64,000 nucleotides of DNA from Mycobacterium kyorinense (GTDB lineage Bacteria; Actinomycetota; Actinomycetes; Mycobacteriales; Mycobacteriaceae), in the NCBI RefSeq assembly GCF_001672775.1, contig NZ_LZKJ01000144.1:23785-87784 (forward strand). Reading direction: 5' to 3'. The notes beneath the pieces were generated by a model. It was given only the letters and a program-made list of their open reading frames with translations. It ran no database searches and was not told the DNA's origin. Of the stretch, positions 1 through 10,696 are shown one piece after another (within the stretch, counting starts at the first letter, position 1; every line of letters starts with the position of its first letter). The position numbers and the translations under genes are program-made.

Positions 1-1
1 A

Positions 2-253
2 ATCGGCTCGCATGTGCGCACCGGCTCGGACACCATGTTCGTCGCGCCGGTCACCGTCGGCGACGGCGCGTACACCGGAGCTGGCACAGTGGTGCGCGAC
101 GACGTCCCACCGGGGGCGTTGGCGGTGTCGGCGGGCCCGCAGCGCAACATCGAAGACTGGGTGCAGCGCAAGCGCCCAGGCAGCGCCGCCGCGCACGCCG
201 CTGACAAGGCGCGCGCCGCCACCGAGCCGGAGCCGCCGGGTGAACCTTCCTGA
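2..253 (+). CDS. glmU: GlmU, C-terminal end only (bifunctional UDP-GlcNAc pyrophosphorylase / GlcN-1-P acetyltransferase)
   Basis: The gene enters from the left edge and reads in frame from base 2, so only the last 83 codons are present. The visible part is the end of the left-handed beta-helix acetyltransferase domain ([13 protein letters not shown], then [13 protein letters not shown] hexapeptides) and the [12 protein letters not shown] tail typical of mycobacterial GlmU, followed by a low-complexity Ala/Glu/Pro end. GlmU makes UDP-GlcNAc for peptidoglycan and arabinogalactan linker synthesis in the cytoplasm. The next gene, prs, lies 93 bp downstream on the same strand, as in M. tuberculosis. 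Confidence 0.95.
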   Translation: MGSHVRTGSDTMFVAPVTVGDGAYTGAGTVVRDDVPPGALAVSAGPQRNIEDWVQRKRPGSAAAHAADKARAATEPEPPGEPS

Positions 254-346
254 TGTCACCCCGGCGCCAGACCGGGCGATTTTGTCCTTAATATATGTAG
301 GCCAGCCATCAGGCAGTCATCTCGATCCGAACGGCGGGGGCACCAC
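254..346 (+). promoter_or_regulatory. glmU-prs gap with AT-rich patch
   Basis: This 93-bp gap contains an isolated AT-rich stretch (TTAATATATG near 288-297) that could serve as a -10 element for prs, for example TAATAT at 289-294. No matching -35 is visible. A purine-rich GGCGGGGG just upstream of the GTG at 347 can act as the ribosome-binding site. The promoter call is weak. Confidence 0.3.
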
Positions 347-1327
347 GTGAGCCACGACTGGACCGACAACCGCAAAAATCTGATGCTCTTCTCGGGTCGA
401 GCTCACGCAGAGCTGGCCGACGAGGTCGCCAAGGAGCTCGACGTCCACGTCACGGCGCAGACCGCCCGCGATTTCGCCAACGGTGAGATCTTCGTGCGGT
501 TCCACGAGTCGGTGCGCGGTTGCGACGCATTCGTCTTGCAATCACACCCGGCGCCGGTCAACCAGTGGCTGGTCGAGCAGCTGATCATGATCGATGCGCT
601 CAAGCGGGGCAGCGCCAAGCGGATCACCGCGGTCGTACCGTTTTACCCCTACGCGCGGCAGGACAAAAAGCACCGCGGCCGCGAACCGATTTCGGCGCGC
701 CTGGTCGCCGACCTGCTCAAAACCGCCGGCGCCGACCGGATCGTGACCGTCGACCTGCACACCGATCAGATCCAAGGTTTCTTCGACGGGCCCGTCGACC
801 ATATGCGGGCCCAGCCGCTGCTCACCGGATACATCAAGGACAACTACCCAGGCGGCGACATGGTCGTGGTCTCCCCCGACTCCGGCCGGGTGCGCATCGC
901 CGAGAAATGGGCCGACTCACTAGGCGGCGTCCCGCTGGCCTTCATCCACAAGACCCGTGACCCCCGGGTGCCCAACCAAGTGGTGTCCAACCGGGTGGTA
1001 GGTGATGTCGAGGGCAAAACCTGCGTGCTGATCGACGACATGATCGACACCGGCGGCACCATCGCGGGAGCGGTCAAGCTGCTGCACGACGACGGGGCCG
1101 GCGATGTCGTCATCGCGGCCACCCATGGCGTGCTCTCCGAGCCCGCGTCGGAGCGGCTGGCGGCCTGCGGTGCCCGCGAAGTGATCGTCACCAACACGCT
1201 GCCGATCGGCGAGGACAAGCGTTTCGGTCAGCTGACCGTTTTGTCCATCGCGCCGTTGCTGGCCAGCACGATTCGAGCTGTCTTCGAGAACGGTTCGGTC
1301 ACAGGGCTTTTCGATGGAGACGCATAG
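347..1327 (+). CDS. prs: Ribose-phosphate pyrophosphokinase (PRPP synthetase)
   Basis: Makes 5-phosphoribosyl-1-pyrophosphate from ribose 5-phosphate and ATP, feeding nucleotide, His and Trp synthesis and, in mycobacteria, decaprenylphosphoryl-arabinose for the cell wall. The 326-residue protein shows the ATP-binding FANGEIFVRF segment, the RQDKKHRGREPIS catalytic flexible loop, the metal-binding VDLHTDQIQGFF and the PRPP-binding loop VLIDDMIDTGGT. Length and N-terminus (MSHDWTDNRKNL) match the mycobacterial protein. The start is GTG at 347 after a GGCGGGGG ribosome-binding site. The stop codon abuts the arsC start codon, so the two are almost certainly cotranscribed. Confidence 0.96.
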   Translation: MSHDWTDNRKNLMLFSGRAHAELADEVAKELDVHVTAQTARDFANGEIFVRFHESVRGCDAFVLQSHPAPVNQWLVEQLIMIDALKRGSAKRITAVVPFYPYARQDKKHRGREPISARLVADLLKTAGADRIVTVDLHTDQIQGFFDGPVDHMRAQPLLTGYIKDNYPGGDMVVVSPDSGRVRIAEKWADSLGGVPLAFIHKTRDPRVPNQVVSNRVVGDVEGKTCVLIDDMIDTGGTIAGAVKLLHDDGAGDVVIAATHGVLSEPASERLAACGAREVIVTNTLPIGEDKRFGQLTVLSIAPLLASTIRAVFENGSVTGLFDGDA

Positions 1328-1672
1328 ATGCCTGACGGTGTGATCTATCACAACCCGCGCTGCTCGACTTCTCGCAAGACCTTGGAATTGTTGCGCGACA
1401 ACGGGATCGATCCCACGGTGATCGAATATCTCAAAACCCCGCCTAGTCGCGACGATCTGGCCACGATGATCCGTGATGCCGGTATCGACGTGCGTGACGC
1501 GGTGCGGAAAAACGAAGACGTGTACCGTCAGCTCGGCCTCGACGACGTCAGCGACGACGAGTTGCTCGATGCCATGGCAGCTCACCCTATCCTCATCCAG
1601 CGGCCGTTCGTGGTCACCGCCAAGGGCACCCGGCTCGGACGGCCGATCGACGCGGTCCGCGAAATTCTGTGA
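1328..1672 (+). CDS. arsC: ArsC-family arsenate reductase-like protein
   Basis: A 114-residue thioredoxin-fold protein of the ArsC/YffB/Spx superfamily. The HNPRCSTSRKT motif near the N-terminus carries the candidate catalytic Cys12, and conserved arginines follow in the QRPFVVT and GTRLGRP segments. Family members reduce arsenate through one cysteine and an external thiol; mycobacteria lack glutathione, so mycothiol/mycoredoxin would be the likely partner (inference). The ATG follows the prs stop directly, and the 3' end overlaps lpqT by 4 bp (GTGA), so it sits inside the housekeeping operon rather than in an ars resistance cluster. A general redox role is as plausible as arsenic detoxification. 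M. tuberculosis, as I recall it, has no gene at this spot. Confidence 0.85.
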   Translation: MPDGVIYHNPRCSTSRKTLELLRDNGIDPTVIEYLKTPPSRDDLATMIRDAGIDVRDAVRKNEDVYRQLGLDDVSDDELLDAMAAHPILIQRPFVVTAKGTRLGRPIDAVREIL

Positions 1673-2307
1673 GACGTTTGGCTTTCGCGACGGCAGTCAT
1701 GCTGGTCACGGCCGGCTGTGGACCGGAAACGCCTGACTACCAGTCGATCTGGACGACGACCACGACCACCACCACGGATGCTCCCGCCGAGCCGCCCGTC
1801 CCGTTTTCGGCGTACCTGGAGGACTCCGGTATCGGCCAGCAACGGGTGGCGCCCGATGCGCTGACCGACCTGACCGTGTCGATGCCCATCCCGGCGGGGT
1901 GGGAGAAGTACACCAACCCCGCCATCCCGCCGGAAACGGAAATGATCGCCAAGGACGGCAGCCTTCCGAACGCGATGCTGGTGGTCTCCAGGCTGACCGG
2001 TGATTTCGACGCCCACGAAGTGGCCAAGCATGCCAATGCCGATGCGGTGCTGGCGCAGAACTTCAAACAACTCGACGCATCCAGCGCCGACTTCCACGGC
2101 TTCCCCTCGTCGATGATTCAGGGCAGCTACGACCTCAACGGCAGGCGATTGCACACCTTCAACCGCGTCGTCGTCGCCACCGGATCGCCACCCGAGTCTC
2201 AGCACTACCTCGTGCAACTCACGGTGACCAGCCTGGCCGACCAAGCCGTCGCGCAAGCCGGCGGCATCGAGGAGATCATCCGCGGGTTCACCGTCGCGGC
2301 CAAGTAG
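1669..2307 (+). CDS. lpqT: Lipoprotein LpqT
   Basis: A 212-residue secreted lipoprotein. The N-terminus is a short Arg-rich lipoprotein signal, and the lipobox VTAGC places the lipidated cysteine at residue 17. A Thr-rich linker (TTTTTTTTDAPAEPP) separates the anchor from a folded domain of the LpqN/LpqT family, which is found in mycobacteria and interacts with cell-envelope or host proteins. The GTG start at 1669 overlaps the arsC stop (GTGA), giving translational coupling. Position between prs and rplY matches Rv1016c. Molecular function is unknown. Confidence 0.9.
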   Translation: MRRLAFATAVMLVTAGCGPETPDYQSIWTTTTTTTTDAPAEPPVPFSAYLEDSGIGQQRVAPDALTDLTVSMPIPAGWEKYTNPAIPPETEMIAKDGSLPNAMLVVSRLTGDFDAHEVAKHANADAVLAQNFKQLDASSADFHGFPSSMIQGSYDLNGRRLHTFNRVVVATGSPPESQHYLVQLTVTSLADQAVAQAGGIEEIIRGFTVAAK

Positions 2308-2346
2308 CGGGCGCTGCGCATCAGGCTGCCCATTAGTCTGACTGCC

Positions 2347-3216
2347 ATGACTGCCTGGACCGCCGCAGACCTCCCGTCGTTCACCGGACGCACCGTCATC
2401 GTCACCGGCGCCAACAGCGGCCTGGGCGCGGTGACCGCCCGCGAGCTGGCCCGGGTGGGGGCTCAGGTCATTCTGGCCGTCCGCAATACCGGCAAGGGTG
2501 AGGCGGCCGCGCGGGACATGACCGGGGACGTCGAGGTGCGTCAGCTGGACCTGCAGGAGCTGCGGTCGGTGCGTGATTTCGCCGACGGCGTGGACGGCGT
2601 GGACGTGTTGATCAACAACGCCGGCATCATGGCCACCCCGCATGCGGTGACGTCCGACGGTTTCGAGAGCCAGATCGGCACCAATCATCTGGGCCATTTC
2701 GCACTGACCAACCTGCTGTTGCCCAAGCTCACCGACCGGGTGGTCACGGTGTCGTCGATCATGCACTGGATGGGGCGCGTCAGCCTCACGGATCTGAACT
2801 GGACCGCCCGCCCTTATTCGGCGTCGCGCGCGTACGGCCAGGCCAAGCTCGCTAACCTGCTGTTCACCAGCGAGTTGCAGCGGCGTCTGGAGTCGGTCGG
2901 GTCGTCGGTGCGCGCGTTGGCCGCCCACCCGGGCTATTCGCACACCAACCTGCAGGGGCACTCCGGCAACAAGCTCAATGACGCGGTGGTGTCGCGGGCT
3001 ACCCGGCTGCTGGCCACCGACGCCGACTTCGGCGCCCGGCAAACGTTGTACGCGGCGTCTCAGGACCTGCCGGGCGACACCTTCGTCGGGCCGCGGTTCG
3101 GCATGTTCGGCTCGACCCGGCCGGTCGGCCGCAGCCCGCTGGCCAAACGCGCCGACACCGCCGCCGAGCTGTGGGAGCTGTCCGAGCGGCTCACGGACAC
3201 CAAATTTCCGCTCTGA
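2347..3216 (+). CDS. Short-chain dehydrogenase/reductase, retinol-dehydrogenase-like
   Basis: A classical NAD(P)-dependent SDR of 289 residues. The Rossmann motif TGANSGLG lies at residues 20-27, NNAG at 90-93, the catalytic serine in VVTVSS near 136, and YGQAK supplies Tyr163 and Lys167. The architecture matches the retinol dehydrogenase/protochlorophyllide reductase-like branch (INNAGIMATP, GTNHLGHFALT). The substrate cannot be told from sequence. It starts at ATG 2347, 39 bp after lpqT, and is read with the surrounding operon. M. tuberculosis lacks it between lpqT and rplY, so it is an accessory insertion in a conserved operon. Confidence 0.88.
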   Translation: MTAWTAADLPSFTGRTVIVTGANSGLGAVTARELARVGAQVILAVRNTGKGEAAARDMTGDVEVRQLDLQELRSVRDFADGVDGVDVLINNAGIMATPHAVTSDGFESQIGTNHLGHFALTNLLLPKLTDRVVTVSSIMHWMGRVSLTDLNWTARPYSASRAYGQAKLANLLFTSELQRRLESVGSSVRALAAHPGYSHTNLQGHSGNKLNDAVVSRATRLLATDADFGARQTLYAASQDLPGDTFVGPRFGMFGSTRPVGRSPLAKRADTAAELWELSERLTDTKFPL

Positions 3217-3353
3217 GGTGCTGATGCGCTAACCTGGCCGGGCGTCACGGCGAGGGTGGCAGGGCATTTTGGCAAGCCGCCGTTATCGACGGGGACCGAC
3301 ATTCCGGTTGTCGCGATGCTGGCCGTGCCCCGACCAACACAGGAGCGACACCC
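3217..3353 (+). promoter_or_regulatory. rplY leader/promoter region
   Basis: A 137-bp gap precedes rplY. TAACCT at 3230-3235 fits a mycobacterial -10 (TANNNT) and would give a leader of over 100 nt. The AGGAG at about 3342-3346 is a clear ribosome-binding site for the ATG at 3354. The long leader could house ribosomal-protein autoregulation, but I see no recognisable named structure. Confidence 0.35.
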
Positions 3354-4025
3354 ATGGCTAAATCTGCGACTTCGTCCGCCAACCAGCTCAGCGTTTCGGT
3401 ACGCACTGAGACCGGCAAAGGCGCCTCCCGACGGGCCCGCCGCGACGGCAAGATTCCCGCAGTTCTTTACGGGCACGGCAGCGAGCCGCAACACCTGGAG
3501 CTGCCCGGACACGACTTCGCCGCGGTGCTGCGGCACGCCGGTACCAACGCGGTGCTGAGCCTGGACATCGAGGGCAAAGAGCAGCTGGCGTTGACCAAGG
3601 CGTTGGACATTCACCCGATCCGCCGCACCATTCAGCACGCCGACCTGCTGGTCGTGCGCCGCGGCGAGAAGGTTGTCGTCGAGGTCAACGTCGAGGTCGA
3701 GGGCGAGGCGGCGCCGGGCACTCTGGTGACCCAGGAGACCAGCACCATCGAGATCGAGGCCGAGGCGCTGTCGATCCCCGAGCAGCTGTCGGTCTCGGTT
3801 GAAGGCGTCGAACCGGGTACCCAGTTCACCGCCGGACAGATCACCCTGCCGTCGGGCGTCAGCCTGGTGTCCGACCCCGAGATGCTGGTCGTCAACGTGG
3901 TGAACGCGCCGACCGCCGAGGAACTCGAAGGCGAGGGTGCCGGCGAGGTGACCGCGGCCGCGGAGGGCGAGGCGCCGGCGGAGGAGGCTGCCGACGCCGA
4001 GGCGGCGCCGCCCGAGTCCGAATAA
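3354..4025 (+). CDS. rplY: 50S ribosomal protein L25/Ctc
   Basis: Binds 5S rRNA in the large ribosomal subunit. The 223-residue protein has the N-terminal L25 domain ([21 protein letters not shown]) followed by the C-terminal TL5/Ctc beta domain, and ends in a long acidic Ala/Glu tail ([20 protein letters not shown]), the usual long form in actinobacteria. The AGGAG ribosome-binding site 8 bp upstream supports ATG 3354. The pth start follows 3 bp after the stop, so rplY-pth form a conserved couple. Confidence 0.96.
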   Translation: MAKSATSSANQLSVSVRTETGKGASRRARRDGKIPAVLYGHGSEPQHLELPGHDFAAVLRHAGTNAVLSLDIEGKEQLALTKALDIHPIRRTIQHADLLVVRRGEKVVVEVNVEVEGEAAPGTLVTQETSTIEIEAEALSIPEQLSVSVEGVEPGTQFTAGQITLPSGVSLVSDPEMLVVNVVNAPTAEELEGEGAGEVTAAAEGEAPAEEAADAEAAPPESE

Positions 4026-4028
4026 CAG

Positions 4029-4625
4029 ATGGCCGAGCCATCCCCAGCTGCGCGGGGGCCCCAGTTGGTGGTCGGCCTCGGCAACCCCGGACCAAACTAT
4101 GCCCAGACCCGGCACAACCTGGGGTTCATGGTTGCCGACTTGCTCGCCGCGCGGCTGGGGTCGAAGTTCAAGGCGCACAAGAAATCTGGCACCGAGATCA
4201 GCACCGGCCGGCTCGGTGGGCGTTCGGTCGTGCTGGCCAAACCGCGCAGCTACATGAACGAGTCAGGCCGCCAGGTGGGCCCGCTGGCCAAGTTCTACAC
4301 CGTGCCGCCGCGCGACGTCATCGTCGTCCACGACGACCTCGACCTGGACTTCGGCCGGATCCGGCTCAAGATCGGCGGCGGCGAGGGCGGTCATAACGGG
4401 CTGCGCTCGGTGGCGTCGGCGCTGGGCACCAAGGACTTTCAGCGGGTGCGGATCGGCATCGGCCGCCCACCGGGCCGCAAGGACCCGGCGGCTTTCGTGT
4501 TGGAGAACTTCGCCGCCGCCGAACGGGCGGAGGTTCCCACGATTTGCGAGCAGGCCGCCGACGCCACCGAGCTGCTGCTCGAGTTGGGTCTGGAGCCGGC
4601 CCAAAACGTCGTCCACGCCTGGTAA
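4029..4625 (+). CDS. pth: Peptidyl-tRNA hydrolase
   Basis: Releases tRNA from peptidyl-tRNA dropped by ribosomes. The 198-residue protein shows the family signatures [20 protein letters not shown] (with the Asn and the catalytic His of the RHN motif), [10 protein letters not shown], and [25 protein letters not shown]. The length is slightly above the roughly 190 residues usual in mycobacteria because of the N-terminal extension [11 protein letters not shown]. It ends within an inverted-repeat region that separates it from the convergent pks16. Confidence 0.96.
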   Translation: MAEPSPAARGPQLVVGLGNPGPNYAQTRHNLGFMVADLLAARLGSKFKAHKKSGTEISTGRLGGRSVVLAKPRSYMNESGRQVGPLAKFYTVPPRDVIVVHDDLDLDFGRIRLKIGGGEGGHNGLRSVASALGTKDFQRVRIGIGRPPGRKDPAAFVLENFAAAERAEVPTICEQAADATELLLELGLEPAQNVVHAW

Positions 4626-4687
4626 TTGCGGGCGACCCCCTTGCGCCGAGCGTGCGTGTCCCCGGTCGACACGCCGCATCAATTACC
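4621..4687. terminator. Nested inverted repeats between convergent pth and pks16
   Basis: An outer 8-bp inverted repeat (GGTAATTG at 4621-4628, CAATTACC at 4680-4687) encloses a 7-bp stem-loop (GCGTGTC at 4654-4660, GACACGC at 4668-4674, 7-nt loop). The outer arm includes the pth stop codon. Position between convergent genes fits a bidirectional terminator. There is no U-tract, which is common for mycobacterial terminators, so the function is inferred. Confidence 0.5.
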
Positions 4688-4692
4688 GGATT

Positions 4693-4776
4693 TGCGCACG
4701 CTCGCGCAGTAGCTACGCACGCACGCGTAGAAGCTGCGCACGCACGCGCAGATGTTACGCACGCTCGCGCAGAAGC
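4693..4776. repeat. 21-bp tandem repeat, four copies (VNTR-like)
   Basis: Four head-to-tail 21-bp units start at 4693, 4714, 4735 and 4756, and a partial fifth begins at 4777. Each unit opens with a small dyad of the type TGCGC-N6-GCGCA. Unit 2 reads TACGC-N6-GCGTA, so both arms changed together and pairing is kept. Unit 4 has only one arm changed. The array lies in the 164-bp gap between convergent pth and pks16. It resembles mycobacterial intergenic VNTR loci and may also act as tandem hairpins for termination. Confidence 0.8.
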
Positions 4777-4789
4777 TGCGCAAAAGGCG

Positions 4790-6427
4790 CTAGGTGACCA
4801 GCGTGACCGAGTTGGCCCGCCGCAGCTTGCCCGACGGGGTCTTCGGAATCGTCCCGGGGCCAAGCACCACGACATTGCGGGGCCGCACATCGACCTCGGC
4901 GACGACCTCGTGGGCCACCTGATGCTCGATGCGGCGCACTTGAGCGGGATCCTCGAAGGCGTTGGACTCCACCGCGACGGCGAACGTCTCCCGCGAATGC
5001 CCGGCGTCTAGCCGCACGGCCACCGCGCAGCCCGGACGAACACCGTCGACTCGACAGGCGGCACGCTCGATGTCAGTCGGATAGATGTTGCGCCCGGCCA
5101 TGATGATGACGTCCTTGACGCGGCCGCACACCACGATGTGCCCGTTCTCCATCAGGTAACCCAAGTCGCCCGTGTCATACCAGCCGTGCTCGTCCTGCGC
5201 TGGGATGAACCCGCCCATCGTGATGTAACCCGGCGTCACCGGCTCCCCGCGCAGTTCGATCACCCCGACGCCGCGGGGCGGCAGCACCCTGCCGTCCTCG
5301 TCGATGATGCGGGCCTCGAGCCCTTCCAGCAGCGGGCCCAACGAGGCGAACCGGCGCGTGTTGCCCTTGCTGGCAGGCACCGCGCGGCGCAGCGCACTCA
5401 ACAGATCGGCATCTACCTCGTCGACGACCAGTCCGTCGCCCAGTTCGGAGAACGACACCGCCAACGTCGTTTCGGCCATCCCGTAGGCCGGCATGACCGC
5501 CTCGGGCCGCAAGCCGAACGGCTTGCCCGCATCGATCAGGTCCTCGACGTCGGCGGGTTCGACTGGCTCGGCTCCCGACAGCGCGAACCGCAGCGTCGAC
5601 AGGTCGAACTGACCGGGCTTGGCCTGCTTGCGCAGTCGCTTGGCAAACAGCGAGTAGGCGAAGTTGGGCGCGGCGGTCATCGTGCCCTTGTACTTGTCGA
5701 TCAGCTTGGCCCACAGCAGCGTGTCGCGCAGGAAGTCCATCGGGGTGACCTTGACCAGCTCCACGCCGAAGTACATCGGCACGGTCAAAAAGCCGATCAT
5801 GCCCATGTCGTGGAAGCACGGCAGCCAGCTGAGCATCACGTCGTTGCCGCTGGGGTCCATCTTGGCGCCGATGAACATCGCCTCGGCGTTGGAGTAGATG
5901 TTGCGGTGGGTGATCTGGACGGCCTTCGGAGACCCTGTCGAGCCGGACGTCAACTGCATCAACGCCAGATCGTCTTCGTCGGTGTCGATCGGGTCGATCG
6001 GGTCCGACGCCAGCAGCTGCTCGACGGTCAGCACCGTGACACCGCGCTCGGCCAGCACCGGCGCGGCCGCCATGAACGGGTCGGAGACGACGACGGCCTT
6101 GGCCTCGATCATGTCGATGACGGTGGTGGTGTCCTCAGCCCAGATCGCCAGGTCGGTGCGCGGTGTGGGCTGGTGCAGCATGGTCAGGCTGGCGCCGCGC
6201 ATCCACAGCCCCTGGGCGGTCGGCGCGATTTCCACCGGCGCGCCGGCCAGCACGCCGACCGCGTCGCCGTGGCCGACCCCGGCAGCGGCCAAGCCGCCGG
6301 CCACTCGGCGGGACCGCTCATGGACCTCGAGCCAGGTGTGCCGGACCGGCTGGTGCGGTTCGCCGGTCACCATGCCCTTCGTGCTCTCGTGAGCGTTACG
6401 GAACAAGTTCTCGGTAAACCTGCTCAC
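4790..6427 (-). CDS. pks16: Pks16-like fatty-acyl-AMP ligase (FadD family)
   Basis: A 545-residue ANL-superfamily enzyme that would activate an acyl chain as acyl-AMP. Motifs in order are the P-loop [12 protein letters not shown], the AMP-binding YGMAET, the YDTGDLGY hinge-region Asp and the C-terminal lysine segment TPSGKLRR. Despite the historical name it contains no polyketide synthase modules. The start GTG at 6427 is fixed by a strong AGGAGG at 6433-6438 (read leftward). It occupies the position of Rv1013 next to ispE and converges with pth. The natural acyl substrate is unknown. Confidence 0.9.
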   Translation of the reverse strand: MSRFTENLFRNAHESTKGMVTGEPHQPVRHTWLEVHERSRRVAGGLAAAGVGHGDAVGVLAGAPVEIAPTAQGLWMRGASLTMLHQPTPRTDLAIWAEDTTTVIDMIEAKAVVVSDPFMAAAPVLAERGVTVLTVEQLLASDPIDPIDTDEDDLALMQLTSGSTGSPKAVQITHRNIYSNAEAMFIGAKMDPSGNDVMLSWLPCFHDMGMIGFLTVPMYFGVELVKVTPMDFLRDTLLWAKLIDKYKGTMTAAPNFAYSLFAKRLRKQAKPGQFDLSTLRFALSGAEPVEPADVEDLIDAGKPFGLRPEAVMPAYGMAETTLAVSFSELGDGLVVDEVDADLLSALRRAVPASKGNTRRFASLGPLLEGLEARIIDEDGRVLPPRGVGVIELRGEPVTPGYITMGGFIPAQDEHGWYDTGDLGYLMENGHIVVCGRVKDVIIMAGRNIYPTDIERAACRVDGVRPGCAVAVRLDAGHSRETFAVAVESNAFEDPAQVRRIEHQVAHEVVAEVDVRPRNVVVLGPGTIPKTPSGKLRRANSVTLVT

Positions 6428-6729
6428 GACAACCTCCTCGGTTCCAGCGCAACGTCCCTGGATTTCAGGTTGCCCCTGTTACGGGGTACTGCACAGGAGG
6501 CGCGCATACACAATTGGGGAGCGGTTCTGTCTCGAAGCGGTGATGAATCAGTAACCTCGCGCAACGACGCGGCGTCGACAAGGACACGCCGTGGCCGTCG
6601 ACTCAAAAACCGCCTGCCCAGCCGCTCGGCAGGCGACAGAATCGGGCGCGCTTCTGGACCGCTATTCGTCACCGCCGATCATCTTAAACTCCTCTTAAGT
6701 AACGTCCAAACGTGGACGTCAAAGAGGTG
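6428..6729. other. 302-bp intergenic region between pks16 and ispE
   Basis: No convincing gene is seen. Ten bases past the ispE stop is a perfect 7-bp inverted repeat with a 4-nt loop (ACGTCCA 6702-6708, TGGACGT 6713-6719), a candidate terminator or operator. Next to it CTTAA/TTAAG (6683-6687, 6695-6699) forms a shorter repeat. On the minus strand an AGGAG precedes a six-codon ATG...TAG frame (6682-6662), which is probably chance. The region must also hold the pks16 promoter, which I cannot place. Confidence 0.5.
6702..6719. terminator. Perfect inverted repeat downstream of ispE
   Basis: ACGTCCA and TGGACGT flank AACG, 10 bp beyond the ispE stop codon in its direction of transcription. A hairpin of this kind fits a terminator without a U-tract. 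A regulator operator for pks16 is the alternative. Confidence 0.4.
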
Positions 6730-7686
6730 TCACACCTCACTGACGGGCGCGGGCACCACCCGGGCGCCGTGTACTGGCCCGCTTGCGACCCGCACCGTGC
6801 GGCACACGCCGGCTCCGGACAGCTGGGTGCCCACGTCGACGGCTGCGGGAGCCGAGCGGCACAGGAACGCACACGTCGGTCCGGAGCCTGACACGATGCC
6901 CGCCAGCGCGCCCGCCTCCGCGCCGGCGCGCAGCACACGCCGCAGCGTTGAATCCAGGCTCACCGCGGCCGCCTGCAACTCGTTGCCCAGCAGCGGCGCC
7001 AGCTGCTCGGGGTCGCCGGCGGCCAGCGCCGCCAGCACCGGCCCGGGCTCGTCGAGCCGCGGCGGCGACCCGGCGTCCCGAAGCCGGTCGAGCTCGTCGA
7101 ACACCCCTGGGGTGGACAGGCCGCCGTCGGCGAACGCCAACACCCAATGGAACGTGGTGCGGGCCAGCACGGTCGCCAGCTCCTCGCCGCGGCCGGTGCC
7201 CAACGCGGTGCCGCCGTGCAGCGCGAACGGCACATCGCTGCCCAGCTTTGCGGCCAGCGTGTGCAGGTCGCGGCGCGGCACGCCGAGCTCCCACAGGGCG
7301 TTGATGGCCACCAGCACCGCGGCGGCGTCGGCACTGCCGCCCGCCATGCCGCCGGCCACCGGGATGGATTTGTCGATAGCGATCGAGACATCGGGGGCCC
7401 GGCCGACGTGGTCAGCCATCAGCTCGGCGGCCTGCCACGCCAGGTTGCGCTCGTCGACCGGCAACTGGTCAGCGCCCTCGCCGGAGACCTCCAGCGACAG
7501 CACATCGGCGTTCCGCACCGTGACCTCGTCGACCAGGGAGACGGCGTGGAATACCGTCGTCAACTCGTGATAGCCGTCGCCGCGGCGGTCACCGACGGCC
7601 AGGTAGAGGTTGATCTTCCCGGGGACCCGGACCGTCACCGAGCCAGTAGGCACCCACTGAGCAGCGGTGTTTCCGTCCAACGGCAC
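6730..7686 (-). CDS. ispE: 4-diphosphocytidyl-2-C-methyl-D-erythritol kinase
   Basis: Phosphorylates CDP-ME in the MEP pathway to isoprenoids. The 318-residue GHMP kinase shows the substrate-site [24 protein letters not shown], the ATP-binding [16 protein letters not shown] and the C-terminal [13 protein letters not shown]. The GTG at 7686 lies 6 nt after a TAGTCT box (7693-7698, minus strand), so a leaderless transcript starting at this codon is likely. In M. tuberculosis ispE follows ksgA in the rpfB-ksgA-ispE operon. Here an oppositely oriented kinase gene separates them, so ispE needs its own promoter. Confidence 0.94.
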   Translation of the reverse strand: MPLDGNTAAQWVPTGSVTVRVPGKINLYLAVGDRRGDGYHELTTVFHAVSLVDEVTVRNADVLSLEVSGEGADQLPVDERNLAWQAAELMADHVGRAPDVSIAIDKSIPVAGGMAGGSADAAAVLVAINALWELGVPRRDLHTLAAKLGSDVPFALHGGTALGTGRGEELATVLARTTFHWVLAFADGGLSTPGVFDELDRLRDAGSPPRLDEPGPVLAALAAGDPEQLAPLLGNELQAAAVSLDSTLRRVLRAGAEAGALAGIVSGSGPTCAFLCRSAPAAVDVGTQLSGAGVCRTVRVASGPVHGARVVPAPVSEV

Positions 7687-7692
7687 CGCACG

Positions 7693-7715
7693 AGACTATC
7701 GCCGGAACCTACGCT
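7693..7715. promoter_or_regulatory. Back-to-back -10 boxes of ispE and the kinase gene
   Basis: In the 35 bp between the two divergent start codons, TAGTCT (minus, 7698-7693) sits 6 nt before the ispE GTG and TACGCT (plus, 7710-7715) sits 6 nt before the kinase ATG. Both match the TANNNT -10 consensus with the spacing of mycobacterial leaderless genes. The -35 region of each promoter would fall in or near the opposing gene. Confidence 0.55.
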
Positions 7716-7721
7716 GTGGGC

Positions 7722-8518
7722 ATGGTTGAGGCCGGCGAGCAGCTCCACGGCTACGTCGTCAACCGGGAAGTCGGCCGCGGCGGCTACGCCACGGTGTATC
7801 GGGCCCACCCCAGCAAGACCCCCGAGCGGGTGGTGGCGCTCAAGGTGCTGCGCGCCGACCATCGCAGCCCGGCAGACCTGGCCCGCCTGAACCGCGAATT
7901 CGAATTCGCACACCGGCTGCGTCATCCGCACATCGTCACGGTCTACGAGCAGGGGCCGTTCTGGCTGGCGATGCAGTTCGTCGACGGCGGCAAGTCCACG
8001 GCGTTGCAGCGGCTGGACCACCAGCTGGCGGCGCTGGCGCAGATCGCCGACGCGTTGGATTATGTGCACCGCCAAGGTATCGTTCACGCCGACGTCAAAC
8101 CGGCGAACATCCTTGTCGCCAAGGACTTTTCACGTGACGGCGCATGTTTGATCGACTTCGGCGTGGCACACGCGGTCGTCGACGACGTCTTTCGTCGGCC
8201 CAAAGACATTCAGGCGTCTCTGTCGTATGCCGCCCCCGAGGTGCTGCGCGGTCAGGCGCCGACGGCCGCCACCGACGAGTACGCGCTGGCCTGCTCGGTC
8301 GTCGAGTTACTCACCGGCGCACCGCCATTCAGCGCCGACACCTCCGCTGAACTGATCAGAGCGCACTTGCGTGGCATCCCGCCGCGGGTGTCCAGCAGGG
8401 CTTCCTGGGCGTCACGGGCCTTCGACACGGTGGTCGCCCGAGCCATGGCGCGCGATCCCGAGGTGCGCTACCGGTCCTGTGTGGAAATGGTCGAGCACGT
8501 CGTCCGTGCTGTCGACGG

Positions 8519-8522
<4 letters not shown>
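7722..8522 (+). CDS. Small soluble serine/threonine protein kinase
   Basis: A 266-residue Hanks-type kinase with no transmembrane segment or sensor domain. Visible motifs: the Gly-rich loop [10 protein letters not shown] (residues 18-27), Lys41 in VALKVL, catalytic loop HADVKPAN (Asp124), DFG at 145-147 and AAPE near 170-173. The usual HRD arginine is Ala123, so it is a non-RD kinase that probably does not need activation-loop phosphorylation. The ATG at 7722 is preferred over an in-frame GTG at 7716 because TACGCT ends 6 nt upstream, as in leaderless genes. It lies between ispE and ksgA on the opposite strand and its stop overlaps the ksgA stop by 3 bp. The M. tuberculosis operon lacks it. 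Targets are unknown. Confidence 0.88.
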
Positions 8523-10551
<2,029 letters not shown>

Positions 10552-10599
10552 CTATTAATTCCCGACCTCAGCGTTACCTTCAGCAACAACCCAGTGACA

Positions 10600-10624
10600 T
10601 AACAAAGGGGCCACTCAGGGCCCC
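10600..10624 (-). terminator. Intrinsic terminator in the rpfB leader
   Basis: Read leftward, a perfect 6-bp GC stem (GGGGCC and GGCCCC, 10624-10619 and 10612-10607) closes a 6-nt loop and is followed at once by TTTGTT. It lies about 55-75 nt upstream of the rpfB start codon, inside the leader rather than after a gene. A conditional terminator in the rpfB leader has been reported for M. tuberculosis, and this is a matching element by position and type. An AGGAGG-like sequence further upstream (about 10657-10662) could belong to an alternative structure or small ORF. Confidence 0.65.
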
Positions 10625-10696
10625 ACCGTACGATCACAAGACGGTAACGAACCGGCCTCCTTTGAGCAACTCCGGCGCCGGGCTCTTACCGGACTC

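Noticed and set aside
4693..4776. CRISPR array
   Set aside because: The repeats are contiguous without spacers, and no cas genes are present.
4544..5011. Open frame with heptad-like HARAEAAHARAD repeats
   Set aside because: The pattern is only the 21-bp DNA repeat read as seven-residue units, in an intergenic region, with no matching gene context.
6424..6672. Possible 82-residue protein upstream of pks16 (minus strand)
   Set aside because: It is Arg-rich without motifs, its start has no well-placed ribosome-binding site, and its end overlaps the pks16 start.
6662..6682. Six-codon frame after AGGAG on the minus strand
   Set aside because: Too short and too far from pks16 to support as a leader peptide without conservation data.
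5138..7570. An 810-codon open frame on the plus strand across pks16 and ispE
   Set aside because: It is antisense to two well-supported genes, rich in Arg, Gln, His and Ser, and has no family motifs. High-GC codon bias commonly opens such frames.
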